The notes below the pieces were generated by a model. It was given only the letters and a program-made list of their open reading frames with translations, was not told the origin of the DNA and did no database searches. Of a DNA stretch of 64,000 bases, positions 35,386 to 45,269 are shown in pieces; positions within the stretch are counted from its first letter, which is position 1, and each line of letters begins with the position of its first letter. The translations under genes were made by a program, and so were the position numbers. Source of the stretch: Cognaticolwellia beringensis (GTDB lineage: Bacteria; Pseudomonadota; Gammaproteobacteria; Enterobacterales; Alteromonadaceae); assembly GCF_002076895.1 (NCBI RefSeq), contig NZ_CP020465.1:3038001-3102000 (forward strand), given 5' to 3'.

Positions 35386-36597
35386 ATGAAACGTGTAGTT
35401 ATCACCGGATTAGGTATTGTATCAAGTATTGGTAATGATGCAGAAGAAGTATTAGCGTCGTTAAAAGCAGGTCGATCAGGCATTACCCGTGCTGAAAGTT
35501 TTGCTGAAATGGGGTTACGCAGTCAAGTTTGGGGCAAGCCTGAAATTGAAGTAAAAGACCACATTGACCGTAAAGCCTTACGTTTTATGGGCGAAGCGTC
35601 AGCTTTTGCTTATATAGCCATGGATCAAGCAATTAAAGATTCAAAATTAACCCCTGATCAGGTTTCTAATTTCCGCACCGGTATTGTTGCTGGCTCTGGT
35701 GGCGCTTCTTCAGAAAACGTAGTTAATTCTGCGGATACTTTACGAGAAAAAGGCGTTAAACGTGTTGGTCCATACGCCGTGCCTAAAACAATGTCGAGCA
35801 CCATTTCAGCTTGTTTAGCAACACCGTTTAAAATTTTGGGTGTTAACTATTCAATCAGTTCTGCCTGTGCTACTAGTGCCCATTGTATTGGCCACGCAGC
35901 TGAGCTTATTCAACTGGGTAAGCAAGACGTAGTCTTTGCCGGTGGCGGTGAAGAAGTGCATTGGTCGCTAGCGATGATGTTTGACGGCATGGGTGCATTA
36001 TCTTCTAAATATAACGACACTCCTGAAGAGGCTTCTCGTACCTATGATGCAGACCGTGACGGTTTTGTTATTTCAGGCGGCGGCGGTATGGTTGTTGTTG
36101 AAGAACTTGAGCACGCTTTAGCGCGTGGTGCACATATTTACGCTGAAATTGTTGGCTACGGCGCAACGTCAGACGGTTACGATATGGTGGCTCCAAGTGG
36201 TGAAGGCGCTATTCGTTGTATGCAACAAGCCATGCAAGGTGTTGACGCTAAAGTTGATTACTTAAATACTCACGGTACTTCTACACCGGTTGGCGATGTT
36301 AAAGAGCTTGGTGCAATACAAGCCGTATTTGGTAAAGACTCTCCAGCAATAAGTGCGACAAAAGCAATGACTGGCCATGCGCTAGGTGCTGCAGGTGTTC
36401 ATGAAGCTATTTTCTCATTATTGATGATGGAACATAGCTTTGTTGCCCCGTCTATTAATATTAATACTTTAGATGAACAAGCTGAAGGCTTAGACATAGT
36501 GACTGAAAAGCGTGATATGGAACTGAACTTAGTGATGTCTAACAGCTTTGGTTTTGGCGGTACTAACGCAACTCTTGTTATGCAAAAATATAAATAG
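35386..36597 (+). CDS. fabB: 3-oxoacyl-[acyl-carrier-protein] synthase I (FabB)
   Basis: A 403-residue KAS I enzyme needed for chain elongation in unsaturated fatty-acid synthesis. The active-site Cys is in [14 protein letters not shown], the two His in [12 protein letters not shown] and [12 protein letters not shown], and the tail is [11 protein letters not shown]. The start is [16 protein letters not shown] at 35386; the extra six residues upstream are not part of the family. Control by FabR- and FadR-like sites is suggested upstream. Confidence 0.97.
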   Translation: MKRVVITGLGIVSSIGNDAEEVLASLKAGRSGITRAESFAEMGLRSQVWGKPEIEVKDHIDRKALRFMGEASAFAYIAMDQAIKDSKLTPDQVSNFRTGIVAGSGGASSENVVNSADTLREKGVKRVGPYAVPKTMSSTISACLATPFKILGVNYSISSACATSAHCIGHAAELIQLGKQDVVFAGGGEEVHWSLAMMFDGMGALSSKYNDTPEEASRTYDADRDGFVISGGGGMVVVEELEHALARGAHIYAEIVGYGATSDGYDMVAPSGEGAIRCMQQAMQGVDAKVDYLNTHGTSTPVGDVKELGAIQAVFGKDSPAISATKAMTGHALGAAGVHEAIFSLLMMEHSFVAPSININTLDEQAEGLDIVTEKRDMELNLVMSNSFGFGGTNATLVMQKYK

Positions 36598-36652
36598 TAA
36601 CTTAAAACTGTAGAGGCAATGACAGTAATTGTCATTAACCTGAGCTAAATTT

Positions 36653-36681
36653 AAAAACCGTTAAAATTTAACGGTTTTTTT
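36653..36681 (+). terminator. fabB terminator
   Basis: AACCGTTAAA and TTTAACGGTT followed by a run of T. Confidence 0.85.
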
Positions 36682-36791
36682 CTGGGAAAAAAACATCAAA
36701 ACAATGAAAAATATGTCACCGTTACGATGTTTTTCTAGATAAATTTAGCTACAATGTTGGCCTTGTTTGTTTTTGATTAGACTGCCTTATC

Positions 36792-37142
36792 ATGCCTCAT
36801 TGTATTATTGAATATTCTGCTACGATTACTGAAAGTTTGCCAGTAGAGCAGCTAATGCACGCTGTATACAAAGGTGCAAACCAAAGCGAGCTTTTCGCTG
36901 CTGCTGATATTAAAGTACGCGCATGCGCTTATGATGAATTTTATTTACCCGGCGCTGAGCACGTCTTCATACATGTTAATTTAAAAATATTATCAGGGCG
37001 TGATTTATCACAACGTAAAGTTCTCAGTGACAGTGTCAGTAATCAACTAGAGCGCTTGGGTATTGAAAACGCAGCGATTACGGTTGAAGTTACAAAAATA
37101 GAAAAAGAAAGTTATGTTAAGAAAATAACATCAGTAGCGTAA
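36792..37142 (+). CDS. 5-carboxymethyl-2-hydroxymuconate isomerase-family protein
   Basis: A 116-residue tautomerase-superfamily protein with the catalytic Pro right after Met (MPHCIIEYSATI) and the VHVNLKILSGRDLSQRK-like core. The classic enzyme acts in homoprotocatechuate breakdown, but no such pathway is seen here and the gene stands alone before pdxB, so its role is probably different. Family assignment is good. Confidence 0.85.
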   Translation: MPHCIIEYSATITESLPVEQLMHAVYKGANQSELFAAADIKVRACAYDEFYLPGAEHVFIHVNLKILSGRDLSQRKVLSDSVSNQLERLGIENAAITVEVTKIEKESYVKKITSVA

Positions 37143-37185
37143 AGCCACATTTTTTCTTTACTGTTTTGTTAGTTGGAAACGTTAA

Positions 37186-38304
37186 ATGAATATATTTTAT
37201 GACGAAAACATGCCGTTTGCAGCTGAGTTTTTTGCCGATTTAGGTCAGTTAACGGCGTTTTCTGGCCGCTCTTTGTCACCGACAGCTATATGTGATGCTG
37301 ACGTTTTATTAGTGCGTTCAATCACGAAAGTGAATGAAGCCTTGTTAAAGGAAAATAAAAATTTACGCTTTGTTGGTACTGCCACTATTGGCGTTGATCA
37401 TATAGACCAACCCTATTTATCTGATAGAAACGTTAACTTTCATTCAGCACCTGGTTGTAATGCCGTTTCTGTCGCTGAATATGTCCTTAGTGCCTTAGTG
37501 GTATTGGCTGAGCGATATTTAATCTCGTTATCATCATTAACCGTTGGTATTGTTGGTGCAGGGAATACGGGGTCAAGATTAAGTGAAAAACTAAGTGCTT
37601 TAAATATTAAGCATGTTTTATGTGATCCTTTATTAGCTGATAATCCAGCTGATAAGCGAGAGTTTGTTCCGCTTGAGCAAGCGTTGAATTGCGATGTAGT
37701 TTCGCTGCACGTACCATTAACTCGTAAGGGCAAGCATGCCACGTATCATTTATTGAATGCTGAGCGATTAGCACAATTTAATGATAACCAAATACTGATT
37801 AATGCTTGTCGCGGTGAAGTTATCGATAATGCTGCATTGCTGAAAATGAAGCAGCAGGGACACCCATTAAAGTTGGTATTAGATGTTTGGGAGAACGAAC
37901 CGAATATATTATCGGCGTTAATTTCGTATTGTGAAATTACCACGGCACACATTGCTGGTTATAGCTTAGAAGGAAAAGCTCGTGGCACAGAAATTTTGTA
38001 TCGGGCATTATGCGAACAATTAGATATTTTACCCAATAAGCGTCTTGCTGACTTTTTACCAGCGCCCGCCATTGGTAAGGTTGAAATTAAACAAGCTTTT
38101 GATGAAATACTGCTAAACCAACTTGTAAAAATGGTTTACGATGTTAGGCGTGACGATGCAATTTTTCGTCAACAAATTAATGTTCAAGGATTTGATCATA
38201 TACGTAAAACTTACCCGACTCGCCGGGAGTTTTCGTCAATAACGGTCAAATTGAATAATGGGTTGAGCTCAGATGCACCACATCAGCTTGGCTTTAATAA
38301 ATAA
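37186..38304 (+). CDS. pdxB: Erythronate-4-phosphate dehydrogenase
   Basis: A 372-residue NAD-dependent dehydrogenase of vitamin B6 synthesis. The D-2-hydroxyacid dehydrogenase fold shows GIVGAGNTGSRL (NAD site), the catalytic Arg in NACRGEVIDNAAL and a C-terminal dimerisation domain specific to PdxB. Upstream of asd by 23 bp, a standard order. Confidence 0.96.
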   Translation: MNIFYDENMPFAAEFFADLGQLTAFSGRSLSPTAICDADVLLVRSITKVNEALLKENKNLRFVGTATIGVDHIDQPYLSDRNVNFHSAPGCNAVSVAEYVLSALVVLAERYLISLSSLTVGIVGAGNTGSRLSEKLSALNIKHVLCDPLLADNPADKREFVPLEQALNCDVVSLHVPLTRKGKHATYHLLNAERLAQFNDNQILINACRGEVIDNAALLKMKQQGHPLKLVLDVWENEPNILSALISYCEITTAHIAGYSLEGKARGTEILYRALCEQLDILPNKRLADFLPAPAIGKVEIKQAFDEILLNQLVKMVYDVRRDDAIFRQQINVQGFDHIRKTYPTRREFSSITVKLNNGLSSDAPHQLGFNK

Positions 38305-38327
38305 ACTGGATAAAAAGAGAGAGGATC

Positions 38328-39353
38328 ATGGCACAGAAATTTGATGTTTGCGTACTAGGTGCAACGGGTTTAGTTGGTAAAACAATTATTGAAATATTAG
38401 AACAGCGTGATTTTCCTATTAATAAATTATATCCACTAGCCAGTGCACGTTCGGCAGGTGAATTTATTGACTTTAATGGTGAGAGCATAGAAGTTTTAGA
38501 TGCTGACAATTTTGACTGGAGCCAAGCACAAATAGGTTTCTTTTCAGCAGGTGGAGCTACTTCAGCTAAATATGCACCGATTGCTGGCGATGCAGGTTGT
38601 ATTGTTATTGATAATACCTCTGAGTTTCGTTACGACGCCGATATTCCATTAGTGGTTCCAGAAGTAAACCCAGAAGCGTTAGCTGAATACCGTAATCGCA
38701 ACATTATTGCTAACCCAAATTGTTCAACGATTCAAATGATGGTGGCTTTAAAACCTATCTATGATGCCGTAGGTATTTCGCGCGTTAACGTTTGTACCTA
38801 TCAGTCTGTTTCTGGTGGTGGTAAAGCGGCGATGGACGAGCTAGCTAAGCAAACTGCAGATTTATTATCAGGCAAGCCAGTTGAGTCGAAAAACTTCTCA
38901 CGTCAAATTGCTTTCAATGTTATTCCACAAATTGACGTATTTCTTGAAAATGGTTACACCAAAGAAGAAATGAAAATGGTTTGGGAAACACAAAAAATTC
39001 TTGGTGATGACACTGTTATGGTTAACCCTACCGCTGTTCGTGTGCCGGTATTTTTTGGCCATGGTGAATCATTGCATATTGAAACTAACTCTCCTATTTC
39101 TGCTGAAGAAGTAAAAGAGTTGTTAAGCAAAGCACCCGGTATAGTGGTTTGTCATAATGATGAAGACTTTCCAACGCAAATTACTGATGCTAGCGGCAAA
39201 GATGAAACGTTTGTTGGCCGTATTCGTGAAGATATTAGCCATAATAATGGTATTAATATGTGGATTGTTGCTGATAACGTGCGTAAAGGCGCTGCGACAA
39301 ATAGCGTACAAATTGCTGAGTTATTAATCAAAGATCATCTTGGTGAATATTAA
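38328..39353 (+). CDS. asd: Aspartate-semialdehyde dehydrogenase
   Basis: A 341-residue enzyme of Lys/Met/Thr and diaminopimelate synthesis. N-terminal NADP motif VLGATGLVGKTI, catalytic Cys in NPNCSTIQMM, and VPVFFGHGESLHIET with the substrate His. GAGAGG precedes the ATG. In E. coli this place holds the asd-like paralogue usg; the Cys motif is intact here, so an active enzyme is expected. Confidence 0.92.
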   Translation: MAQKFDVCVLGATGLVGKTIIEILEQRDFPINKLYPLASARSAGEFIDFNGESIEVLDADNFDWSQAQIGFFSAGGATSAKYAPIAGDAGCIVIDNTSEFRYDADIPLVVPEVNPEALAEYRNRNIIANPNCSTIQMMVALKPIYDAVGISRVNVCTYQSVSGGGKAAMDELAKQTADLLSGKPVESKNFSRQIAFNVIPQIDVFLENGYTKEEMKMVWETQKILGDDTVMVNPTAVRVPVFFGHGESLHIETNSPISAEEVKELLSKAPGIVVCHNDEDFPTQITDASGKDETFVGRIREDISHNNGINMWIVADNVRKGAATNSVQIAELLIKDHLGEY

Positions 39354-39388
39354 TCGCTGTTAAGTGATAGATTTATTAAAGAAAAATG

Positions 39389-39423
39389 AAAACCCGTCGT
39401 TATAATAAGCGACGGGTTTTTTG
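39389..39423 (+). terminator. asd terminator
   Basis: AACCCGTCG and CGACGGGTT around a 10-nt loop, followed by a T run. Confidence 0.85.
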
Positions 39424-39618
39424 TTTTATTTAACTTATATTAAATTAAGGATAAGATAAGAACAGTTGTATTAATTTGATAACATAGTAAAAAATTATCA
39501 GCATTTATCCATGTACGTAGAAGCAATTATTAATAACTGGAATAATTTTTGCTTTACAATCTCCTGACTTGGGTCCGTCATTGTATTGGCGAATAATCAT
39601 TATAAATAGGAAATTTTA

Positions 39619-42600
39619 ATGCAAAAATTGTTACGCCTGTGCCTATGGCAGGTACTTATCGTTAGCATTAGCTGTTTTAGTCTACCTATTTCTGCTGAAG
39701 ACGGCGGCATACGTATTCGTGGCCCGAAATCGACAGATGCTTTTCCTTATGACCGTTATGGCCCAATAACGGGCAAAGATACCTTATGGAATATTGCACT
39801 TAAAGTGCGACCAGACCCTCGCTTGTCTGTATACCAAGTCATGCAAGCCCTATATGAAAATAATCCAGAGTCTTTTAAAGATAACAATTTAAATCATATG
39901 ATCAGTGGTCAGTATTTAAAGCTGCCACCCATTGATGTAATGCGAGCTATTAACCCAGATACAGCCCAACAAAAGTCACGTAGTGATGATAAAGCTTGGC
40001 AAAAGAAAGTCGTAAAAGTCGTTAAAGTTGCGCCTAAAAAAGTACTGTTACCTGAAGAAGCCTCAGTAAATAAAAAAGATTTAGATGCCGCAAAATCCGA
40101 AATCAATGTTCAATTACAAGCTATAGACAGTACTCAGCAGCAAAGATTAGCCACCATTCAAAATGACGTTTTAGACTCCATCGATGGACTACAAAGCTTG
40201 TTAAAAGAAAACGAAGCGTTACGTCAACGTCTTACCAGCTTTAATGACCAACTTGGTGTTATGCAGAGTGAAGTGGCTAAAAGCAAAGAAATTAAAATCC
40301 AGATGGACGATATGATTTCGCTGCAACAAGAGCTACTGACAAAAGCTGAAACGAGAGAGCAAGCGTTATTATTAGAAAAACAAAAAGCCGATCTCGAAGA
40401 AGGCAACTTGATGTCGAGTTCTTGGTTTGTTGCTTTAATGGCAACGTTACCCGCAATATTAGTACTGTCCTTTTTGGCGATTTTATTTCGACGAAAAGCT
40501 AATAAAGATAATGACGAAAGTGTAGCTCCGATCAAAAAAGAACAAGTTGTTGAAGCCGAAGCGAAACCTAAAAATGCATCTACATCAGAAGATTTAGATA
40601 CCGAGTTAACATTAGACGATGAGTTAGCGCTTAATGATGACCTTTCACTCGATGATGAATTATCAATAGATTTATCTGAGAATGATGAAGAGCATGACGA
40701 TTTGTTTTCTGATGATTTAGATTCCTTGGATGATGACATAATTCAGTTAGATGACGATTTAGACGATTTGGATGAACTTGAGGATCTTAATTTAGATAGT
40801 GATTCTGAAACGATTTCTTTAGATGATGATATTATCGAAGGTGAAGCCTTAGAAGGCGGTCAATTAGATCAAAGCGATTTAGACTCTTTATTTGCTGGGC
40901 TAGAAGATGAGTTAAGCACCGATGATGACAAAACCTTTGATTCAGATCAATTAGATCAAAGTGAATTAGATAATATATTACCTGACGCCTCTGAAAGTAA
41001 TCTCGCAGACAATGAGCCCGAAGATATTGATGCTCTACTTGACGCCGCTGATGAACCAGATGAGGTAATTGATACCCCTGCAATAAATCATATTAGTGAG
41101 GTGGCAGAACCTGCTGATATTGACGCTTTGTTGGATGCTGCCAGTGAAGCAAAAGGTACTCCAATCGCCGAAGATGCCAAAGAGATATCAGATCCAGACG
41201 ATATTGATGATTTATTAGATGCTATAAATGGTCAAGGTGATACCGCATCGGATAAAGACACATCAGATAAGACAGAAGAAGCTGCTACTGAGCTATCAGA
41301 TCCCGACGATATTGATGACTTATTAGATGCTATAAATGGTCAAGGTGATACTGCATCGGATAAAGACACATCAGATAAGACAGAAGAAGATGCTATTGAG
41401 GTATCAGATCCTGATGACATTGATGCATTGTTAGAGTCGATAAATGATGATTCAGATACCTTATCAGATGAAGATGCTATTGAAGTATCAGATCCCGATG
41501 ACATTGATGCATTGTTAGAGTCGATAAATGACGATTCAGATACCTTACCAGATGAAGCTGCTATTGAAGTATCAGATCCAGATGACATTGATGCACTGTT
41601 AGAGTCGATAAATGACGATTCAGATACCTTACCAGATGAAGATGCTATTGAAGTATCAGATCCAGATGACATTGATGCATTGTTAGAGTCGATAAATGAT
41701 GATTCAGATACCTTACCAGATGAAGATGCTATTGAAGTATCAGATCCAGATGACATTGATGCATTGTTAGAGTCGATAAATGACGATTCAGATACCTTAC
41801 CAGATGAAGATGCTGTTGATGTATCAGATCCTGATGACATTGATGCACTGTTAGAGTCGATAAATGACGATTCAGATACCTTACCAGATGAAGATGCTAT
41901 TGATGTATCAGATCCTGATGACATTGATGCATTGTTAGAGTCGATAAATGACGATTCAGATACCTTACCAGATGAAGATGCTATTGATGTATCAGATCCA
42001 GATGACATTGATGCACTGTTAGAGTCGATAAATGACGATTCAGATACCTTAACAGATGAAGATGCTGTTGAAGTACCAGATCCAGATGACATTGATGCAT
42101 TGTTAGACTCTGTAAATGATGATGAAGATACGTTAAAGATTGAAGACAAAGTTGAAGAAGCATCAAGATCGGAAGATATAAATGAATCTAAAGCAATAAT
42201 CGATCAAGTTGGTTCGCTGGATAGTGACGTTATTAGCAATAATGATATTGCAACCCCAGACACACCAGAGATTGAGAATACAGATCTCATCAATGATTTT
42301 ACTGATGAATATGTACAATCATTTATAGATACTGATTTTAGTAAACTATCTGATGATAGTGTTGATGAAAGCTTGGAGGAACTCGATGCTCCTGAGCTAG
42401 ATGAAAATTTAGACAAAAAGCCACAGCACGAAAATTCAAGTGATGGTAGCGAAGAAATTTCTGATGATTTTGATATCGATGCTTTGATTGATGAAGTAAA
42501 CCATGCACCAGAAGCAAATGATGAGCCGCTGGATATTGGTGATGATGTTCTTGACACTGACCTCCTTGATAGTGAGCTGCTGAGTGAAGATAAGGGCAAG

Positions 42601-43329
42601 CTTACGGAAGAGTCTGAAACTATCGATGAAGAAACATTACAAGCATTATCAGGTGATTTTGATGAGTCAACGTTAGCAAATTTGTTGAATGACGAAAAAG
42701 CTACAGATGACATGGTGGAATTATCACCAGACTTTACTGATCGGAACGTCTTGGCTGATTTACTCGCTGACGATGATAATCATACACAAAGTGATCTTGG
42801 CAAAAGTGTTGCGAGTAATGCTGAAGAAGTCGACGGTATGAAAGAGCTTGATAATTTAGATTTCGATGACTTATTAGCAAATATTGAAGAAGAGAGCAGT
42901 CAATCAGATAGTGATGAGTTTGAATTTAGCGAGGACTTTGAAATAGGTGATGACTTTGAGCTTGATACAGCTGAGGAAGACTCTGACCCCAAAGGAAATG
43001 ATTCACCTAAAGAAAGTGAAGATAAAGACTTTATTTCCGTAGATTCTTTATTATCGGATAGTCTATTAGACGGCAAGCCAACTGAACCTTATGAAAAAAT
43101 GGATATTGATGTTGGCCTGAGTGAGTTTCCTGAATTTTCAGGTAATATCACTGAAGATGACGTTGATGACGACGACAATGGTATCGCGGCAAAATTAGAT
43201 TTGGCCAAGGTCTATATTGAGATTGGCGACCATGACAACGCAGAAGTGATTTTACTCGATGTAATAAAGCTAGGTGATGCACAACAACAATTTGATGCTC
43301 AGCAGTTATTGGATAACCTAAAAGACTAA
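39619..43329 (+). CDS. fimV: FimV/HubP-family polar scaffold protein with repeated acidic region
   Basis: A 1236-residue, extremely acidic protein. Order: signal peptide (1 to about 26), a short LysM-like domain (about 45-115; YGPITGKDTLWNIA, GQYLKLPP), coiled coil (about 150-260), one membrane segment (about 268-290, ALMATLPAILVLSFLAILF), then a long cytoplasmic Asp/Glu-rich region with repeats, and the C-terminal FimV domain (last 50 residues, AAKLDLAKVYIEIGDHDNAE). HubP in Vibrio and FimV in Pseudomonas organise the cell pole, flagella, chemotaxis and type IV pili. The repeats (two of 36 residues, nine of 28) look recently expanded. Position between asd and truA is conserved. Confidence 0.93.
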   Translation: MQKLLRLCLWQVLIVSISCFSLPISAEDGGIRIRGPKSTDAFPYDRYGPITGKDTLWNIALKVRPDPRLSVYQVMQALYENNPESFKDNNLNHMISGQYLKLPPIDVMRAINPDTAQQKSRSDDKAWQKKVVKVVKVAPKKVLLPEEASVNKKDLDAAKSEINVQLQAIDSTQQQRLATIQNDVLDSIDGLQSLLKENEALRQRLTSFNDQLGVMQSEVAKSKEIKIQMDDMISLQQELLTKAETREQALLLEKQKADLEEGNLMSSSWFVALMATLPAILVLSFLAILFRRKANKDNDESVAPIKKEQVVEAEAKPKNASTSEDLDTELTLDDELALNDDLSLDDELSIDLSENDEEHDDLFSDDLDSLDDDIIQLDDDLDDLDELEDLNLDSDSETISLDDDIIEGEALEGGQLDQSDLDSLFAGLEDELSTDDDKTFDSDQLDQSELDNILPDASESNLADNEPEDIDALLDAADEPDEVIDTPAINHISEVAEPADIDALLDAASEAKGTPIAEDAKEISDPDDIDDLLDAINGQGDTASDKDTSDKTEEAATELSDPDDIDDLLDAINGQGDTASDKDTSDKTEEDAIEVSDPDDIDALLESINDDSDTLSDEDAIEVSDPDDIDALLESINDDSDTLPDEAAIEVSDPDDIDALLESINDDSDTLPDEDAIEVSDPDDIDALLESINDDSDTLPDEDAIEVSDPDDIDALLESINDDSDTLPDEDAVDVSDPDDIDALLESINDDSDTLPDEDAIDVSDPDDIDALLESINDDSDTLPDEDAIDVSDPDDIDALLESINDDSDTLTDEDAVEVPDPDDIDALLDSVNDDEDTLKIEDKVEEASRSEDINESKAIIDQVGSLDSDVISNNDIATPDTPEIENTDLINDFTDEYVQSFIDTDFSKLSDDSVDESLEELDAPELDENLDKKPQHENSSDGSEEISDDFDIDALIDEVNHAPEANDEPLDIGDDVLDTDLLDSELLSEDKGKLTEESETIDEETLQALSGDFDESTLANLLNDEKATDDMVELSPDFTDRNVLADLLADDDNHTQSDLGKSVASNAEEVDGMKELDNLDFDDLLANIEEESSQSDSDEFEFSEDFEIGDDFELDTAEEDSDPKGNDSPKESEDKDFISVDSLLSDSLLDGKPTEPYEKMDIDVGLSEFPEFSGNITEDDVDDDDNGIAAKLDLAKVYIEIGDHDNAEVILLDVIKLGDAQQQFDAQQLLDNLKD
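41188..41403 (+). repeat. Two 108-bp tandem repeats in fimV
   Basis: Two near-identical 36-codon units starting SDPDDIDDLLDAINGQGD, at 41188 and 41296, directly before the 84-bp array. Their SDPDDID core is shared with the later units. Confidence 0.85.
41389..42144 (+). repeat. Nine 84-bp tandem repeats in fimV
   Basis: Nine 28-codon units, each with the core VSDPDDIDALLESINDDSD, in perfect 84-bp register from 41389. Units 1-8 differ at only a few positions; unit 9 (42061-42144) is divergent. The high DNA identity, including synonymous sites, points to recent expansion. Confidence 0.95.
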
Positions 43330-43350
43330 TATGCTTTAGTATTTTGGAAT

Positions 43351-43388
43351 TAAAGGCTGCATTTTGCAGCCTTTAAACTTTTTAATTC
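43351..43388 (+). terminator. fimV terminator
   Basis: TAAAGGCTGCA-TTT-TGCAGCCTTTA followed by a T-rich stretch. Confidence 0.8.
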
Positions 43389-43472
43389 GCACAAATCGTT
43401 GAATATATCAATTCAATTGGTATAACGGGTGAAATAATGGATAATGTCCTCAGCTTAGCAATGGAGGATAAA

Positions 43473-44255
43473 ATGCGTTACGCTTTAGGCATAGAATACG
43501 ATGGTAGTAACTACTACGGTTGGCAAAGACAAAAGAATGTTATTAGCGTTCAAGAGATGGTAGAAAAGGCTTTATCAAAAATAGCCAACGAACCCATTGA
43601 AGTTGTCTGCGCAGGTAGAACTGATACTGGGGTTAATGCGACCAATCAGGTCATTCACTTTGAGACCGAAAAAATCCGTAAAGATGTTGCATGGACATTA
43701 GGAGTTAATACTAATTTGCCGAAAGATATTGCGGTATCTTGGGTGAAAGAGGTTAATAATGACTTTCATGCTCGCTTTAGTGCAACCGCTAGACGGTATC
43801 GCTATATTATTAATAACAATCGTTTACGGTCAGCAATTTTAAGCTCGGGTATTAGCTTTTGCCATTACCCATTGAATGAAAATTTAATGCACCAAGCAGC
43901 ACAATATTTAGTCGGTCGACATGACTTTACTTCGTTTAGAACCGTGCATTGTCAGTCAAATTCTCCAACTCGTACCTTGCATTATTGTAATGTCTCTCGC
44001 CAAGGAGAGTTTGTTATTATTGATATAAAAGGGAATGCATTTTTACACCATATGGTGAGAAATATAGCTGGTAGCTTGATGAAAGTTGGTCAAGAACTAA
44101 AACCGGTTAGTTGGCTTAAAGAAGTATTAGAGGCCAAAAATCGTTGTGTTGCGGGTATTACTGCACCATCTGCGGGGCTATATTTTGTCGATGTTGATTA
44201 CCCAGATGCGTTTGGCATTCCAAAGCGTAGCCCAGGGCCATTATTTCTACTATAA
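43473..44255 (+). CDS. truA: tRNA pseudouridine(38-40) synthase TruA
   Basis: A 260-residue pseudouridine synthase for anticodon-arm positions 38-40. The catalytic Asp is in [30 protein letters not shown] and [13 protein letters not shown] are family blocks. The start is ATG 43473 with GGAGG 5 nt upstream, instead of the frame start at 43437. Confidence 0.97.
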   Translation: MRYALGIEYDGSNYYGWQRQKNVISVQEMVEKALSKIANEPIEVVCAGRTDTGVNATNQVIHFETEKIRKDVAWTLGVNTNLPKDIAVSWVKEVNNDFHARFSATARRYRYIINNNRLRSAILSSGISFCHYPLNENLMHQAAQYLVGRHDFTSFRTVHCQSNSPTRTLHYCNVSRQGEFVIIDIKGNAFLHHMVRNIAGSLMKVGQELKPVSWLKEVLEAKNRCVAGITAPSAGLYFVDVDYPDAFGIPKRSPGPLFLL

Positions 44256-44401
44256 TCAACAATAAGAAGAAAACAGACCAGTTTTTCCTATAATTGTGTA
44301 GGCGTTCTATGGTCTAATTCAGAGTATTAGTCAAAAATTTATATTTAGTGGTTGTATTGTAAACAATTACTAAATTTTTCATGCATAGGCAAAAATACAT
44401 T

Positions 44402-45259
44402 ATGAGCTGGATTGAAAAGATTCTCCCAAAAGCAAAAGCGACACAAAAAAGAAATATTCCGGAAGGTGTCTGGAGTAAGTGTTCTAGCTGTAACGCGGTA
44501 TTATACAAAGTAGAGCTAGATCGACAGATGTCGGTTTGCCCAAAATGTGATCACCATATGCGTATTTCTGCGCGTAAGCGTATAGATGGTTTTCTTGACC
44601 AAGGCGAGCGAGTCGAGCTGGGTGAAGAATTTGAAGCACAAGACATTCTCAAGTTTAAAGATTCTAAACGATATAAAGATCGTATTTCGGCGGCGCAAAA
44701 GAGTACCGGTGAAAAAGATGCCTTGGTTGTTATGCGAGGTGAATTATGCGGGCAACCTATTGTTGTCGCAGCATTTGAATTCGGTTTCTTAGGTGGCTCA
44801 ATGGCATCTGTTGTTGGTGCTCGCTTTGTTAAAGGTGTTGAATATTGTTTAGAGCATAATGTACCATTTGTATGTTTTTCTGCCAGTGGTGGTGCTCGTA
44901 TGCAAGAAGCATTATTTTCATTAATGCAAATGGCCAAAACTAGTGCAGCCTTAGCAAAAATGAGTGAAAAAGGCCTACCTTACGTTTCGGTATTAACTGA
45001 TCCTACTATGGGCGGCGTTTCTGCCAGTTTAGCTATGTTGGGCGATATTAATGTTGCAGAGCCAAAAGCCTTAATTGGTTTTGCTGGCCCACGCGTTATC
45101 GAACAAACAGTGCGTGAAAAACTGCCTGAAGGCTTTCAGCGTAGTGAATTCTTAAAAGAGAAAGGTGCAATCGATATTATTGTCGATCGTCGCGAAATGC
45201 GCAGTACTTTGGCGAGAATGCTTGCTAAGTTTATGGGACAAGATAGCCCAGCAGCATAA
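44402..45259 (+). CDS. accD: Acetyl-CoA carboxylase carboxyltransferase subunit beta
   Basis: A 285-residue subunit that pairs with AccA to form malonyl-CoA. N-terminal zinc ribbon with two CxxC pairs ([15 protein letters not shown]), then the carboxyltransferase core ([36 protein letters not shown]). The start is [12 protein letters not shown] at 44402. folC follows 10 bp later, as in E. coli. Confidence 0.97.
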   Translation: MSWIEKILPKAKATQKRNIPEGVWSKCSSCNAVLYKVELDRQMSVCPKCDHHMRISARKRIDGFLDQGERVELGEEFEAQDILKFKDSKRYKDRISAAQKSTGEKDALVVMRGELCGQPIVVAAFEFGFLGGSMASVVGARFVKGVEYCLEHNVPFVCFSASGGARMQEALFSLMQMAKTSAALAKMSEKGLPYVSVLTDPTMGGVSASLAMLGDINVAEPKALIGFAGPRVIEQTVREKLPEGFQRSEFLKEKGAIDIIVDRREMRSTLARMLAKFMGQDSPAA

Positions 45260-45269
45260 CGGAAAATTC

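Noticed and set aside
41340..42149. Long minus-strand frame rich in Ser opposite the fimV repeats
   Set aside because: It is the antisense shadow of the Asp-rich repeats; no ribosome site, and the plus-strand FimV is certain.
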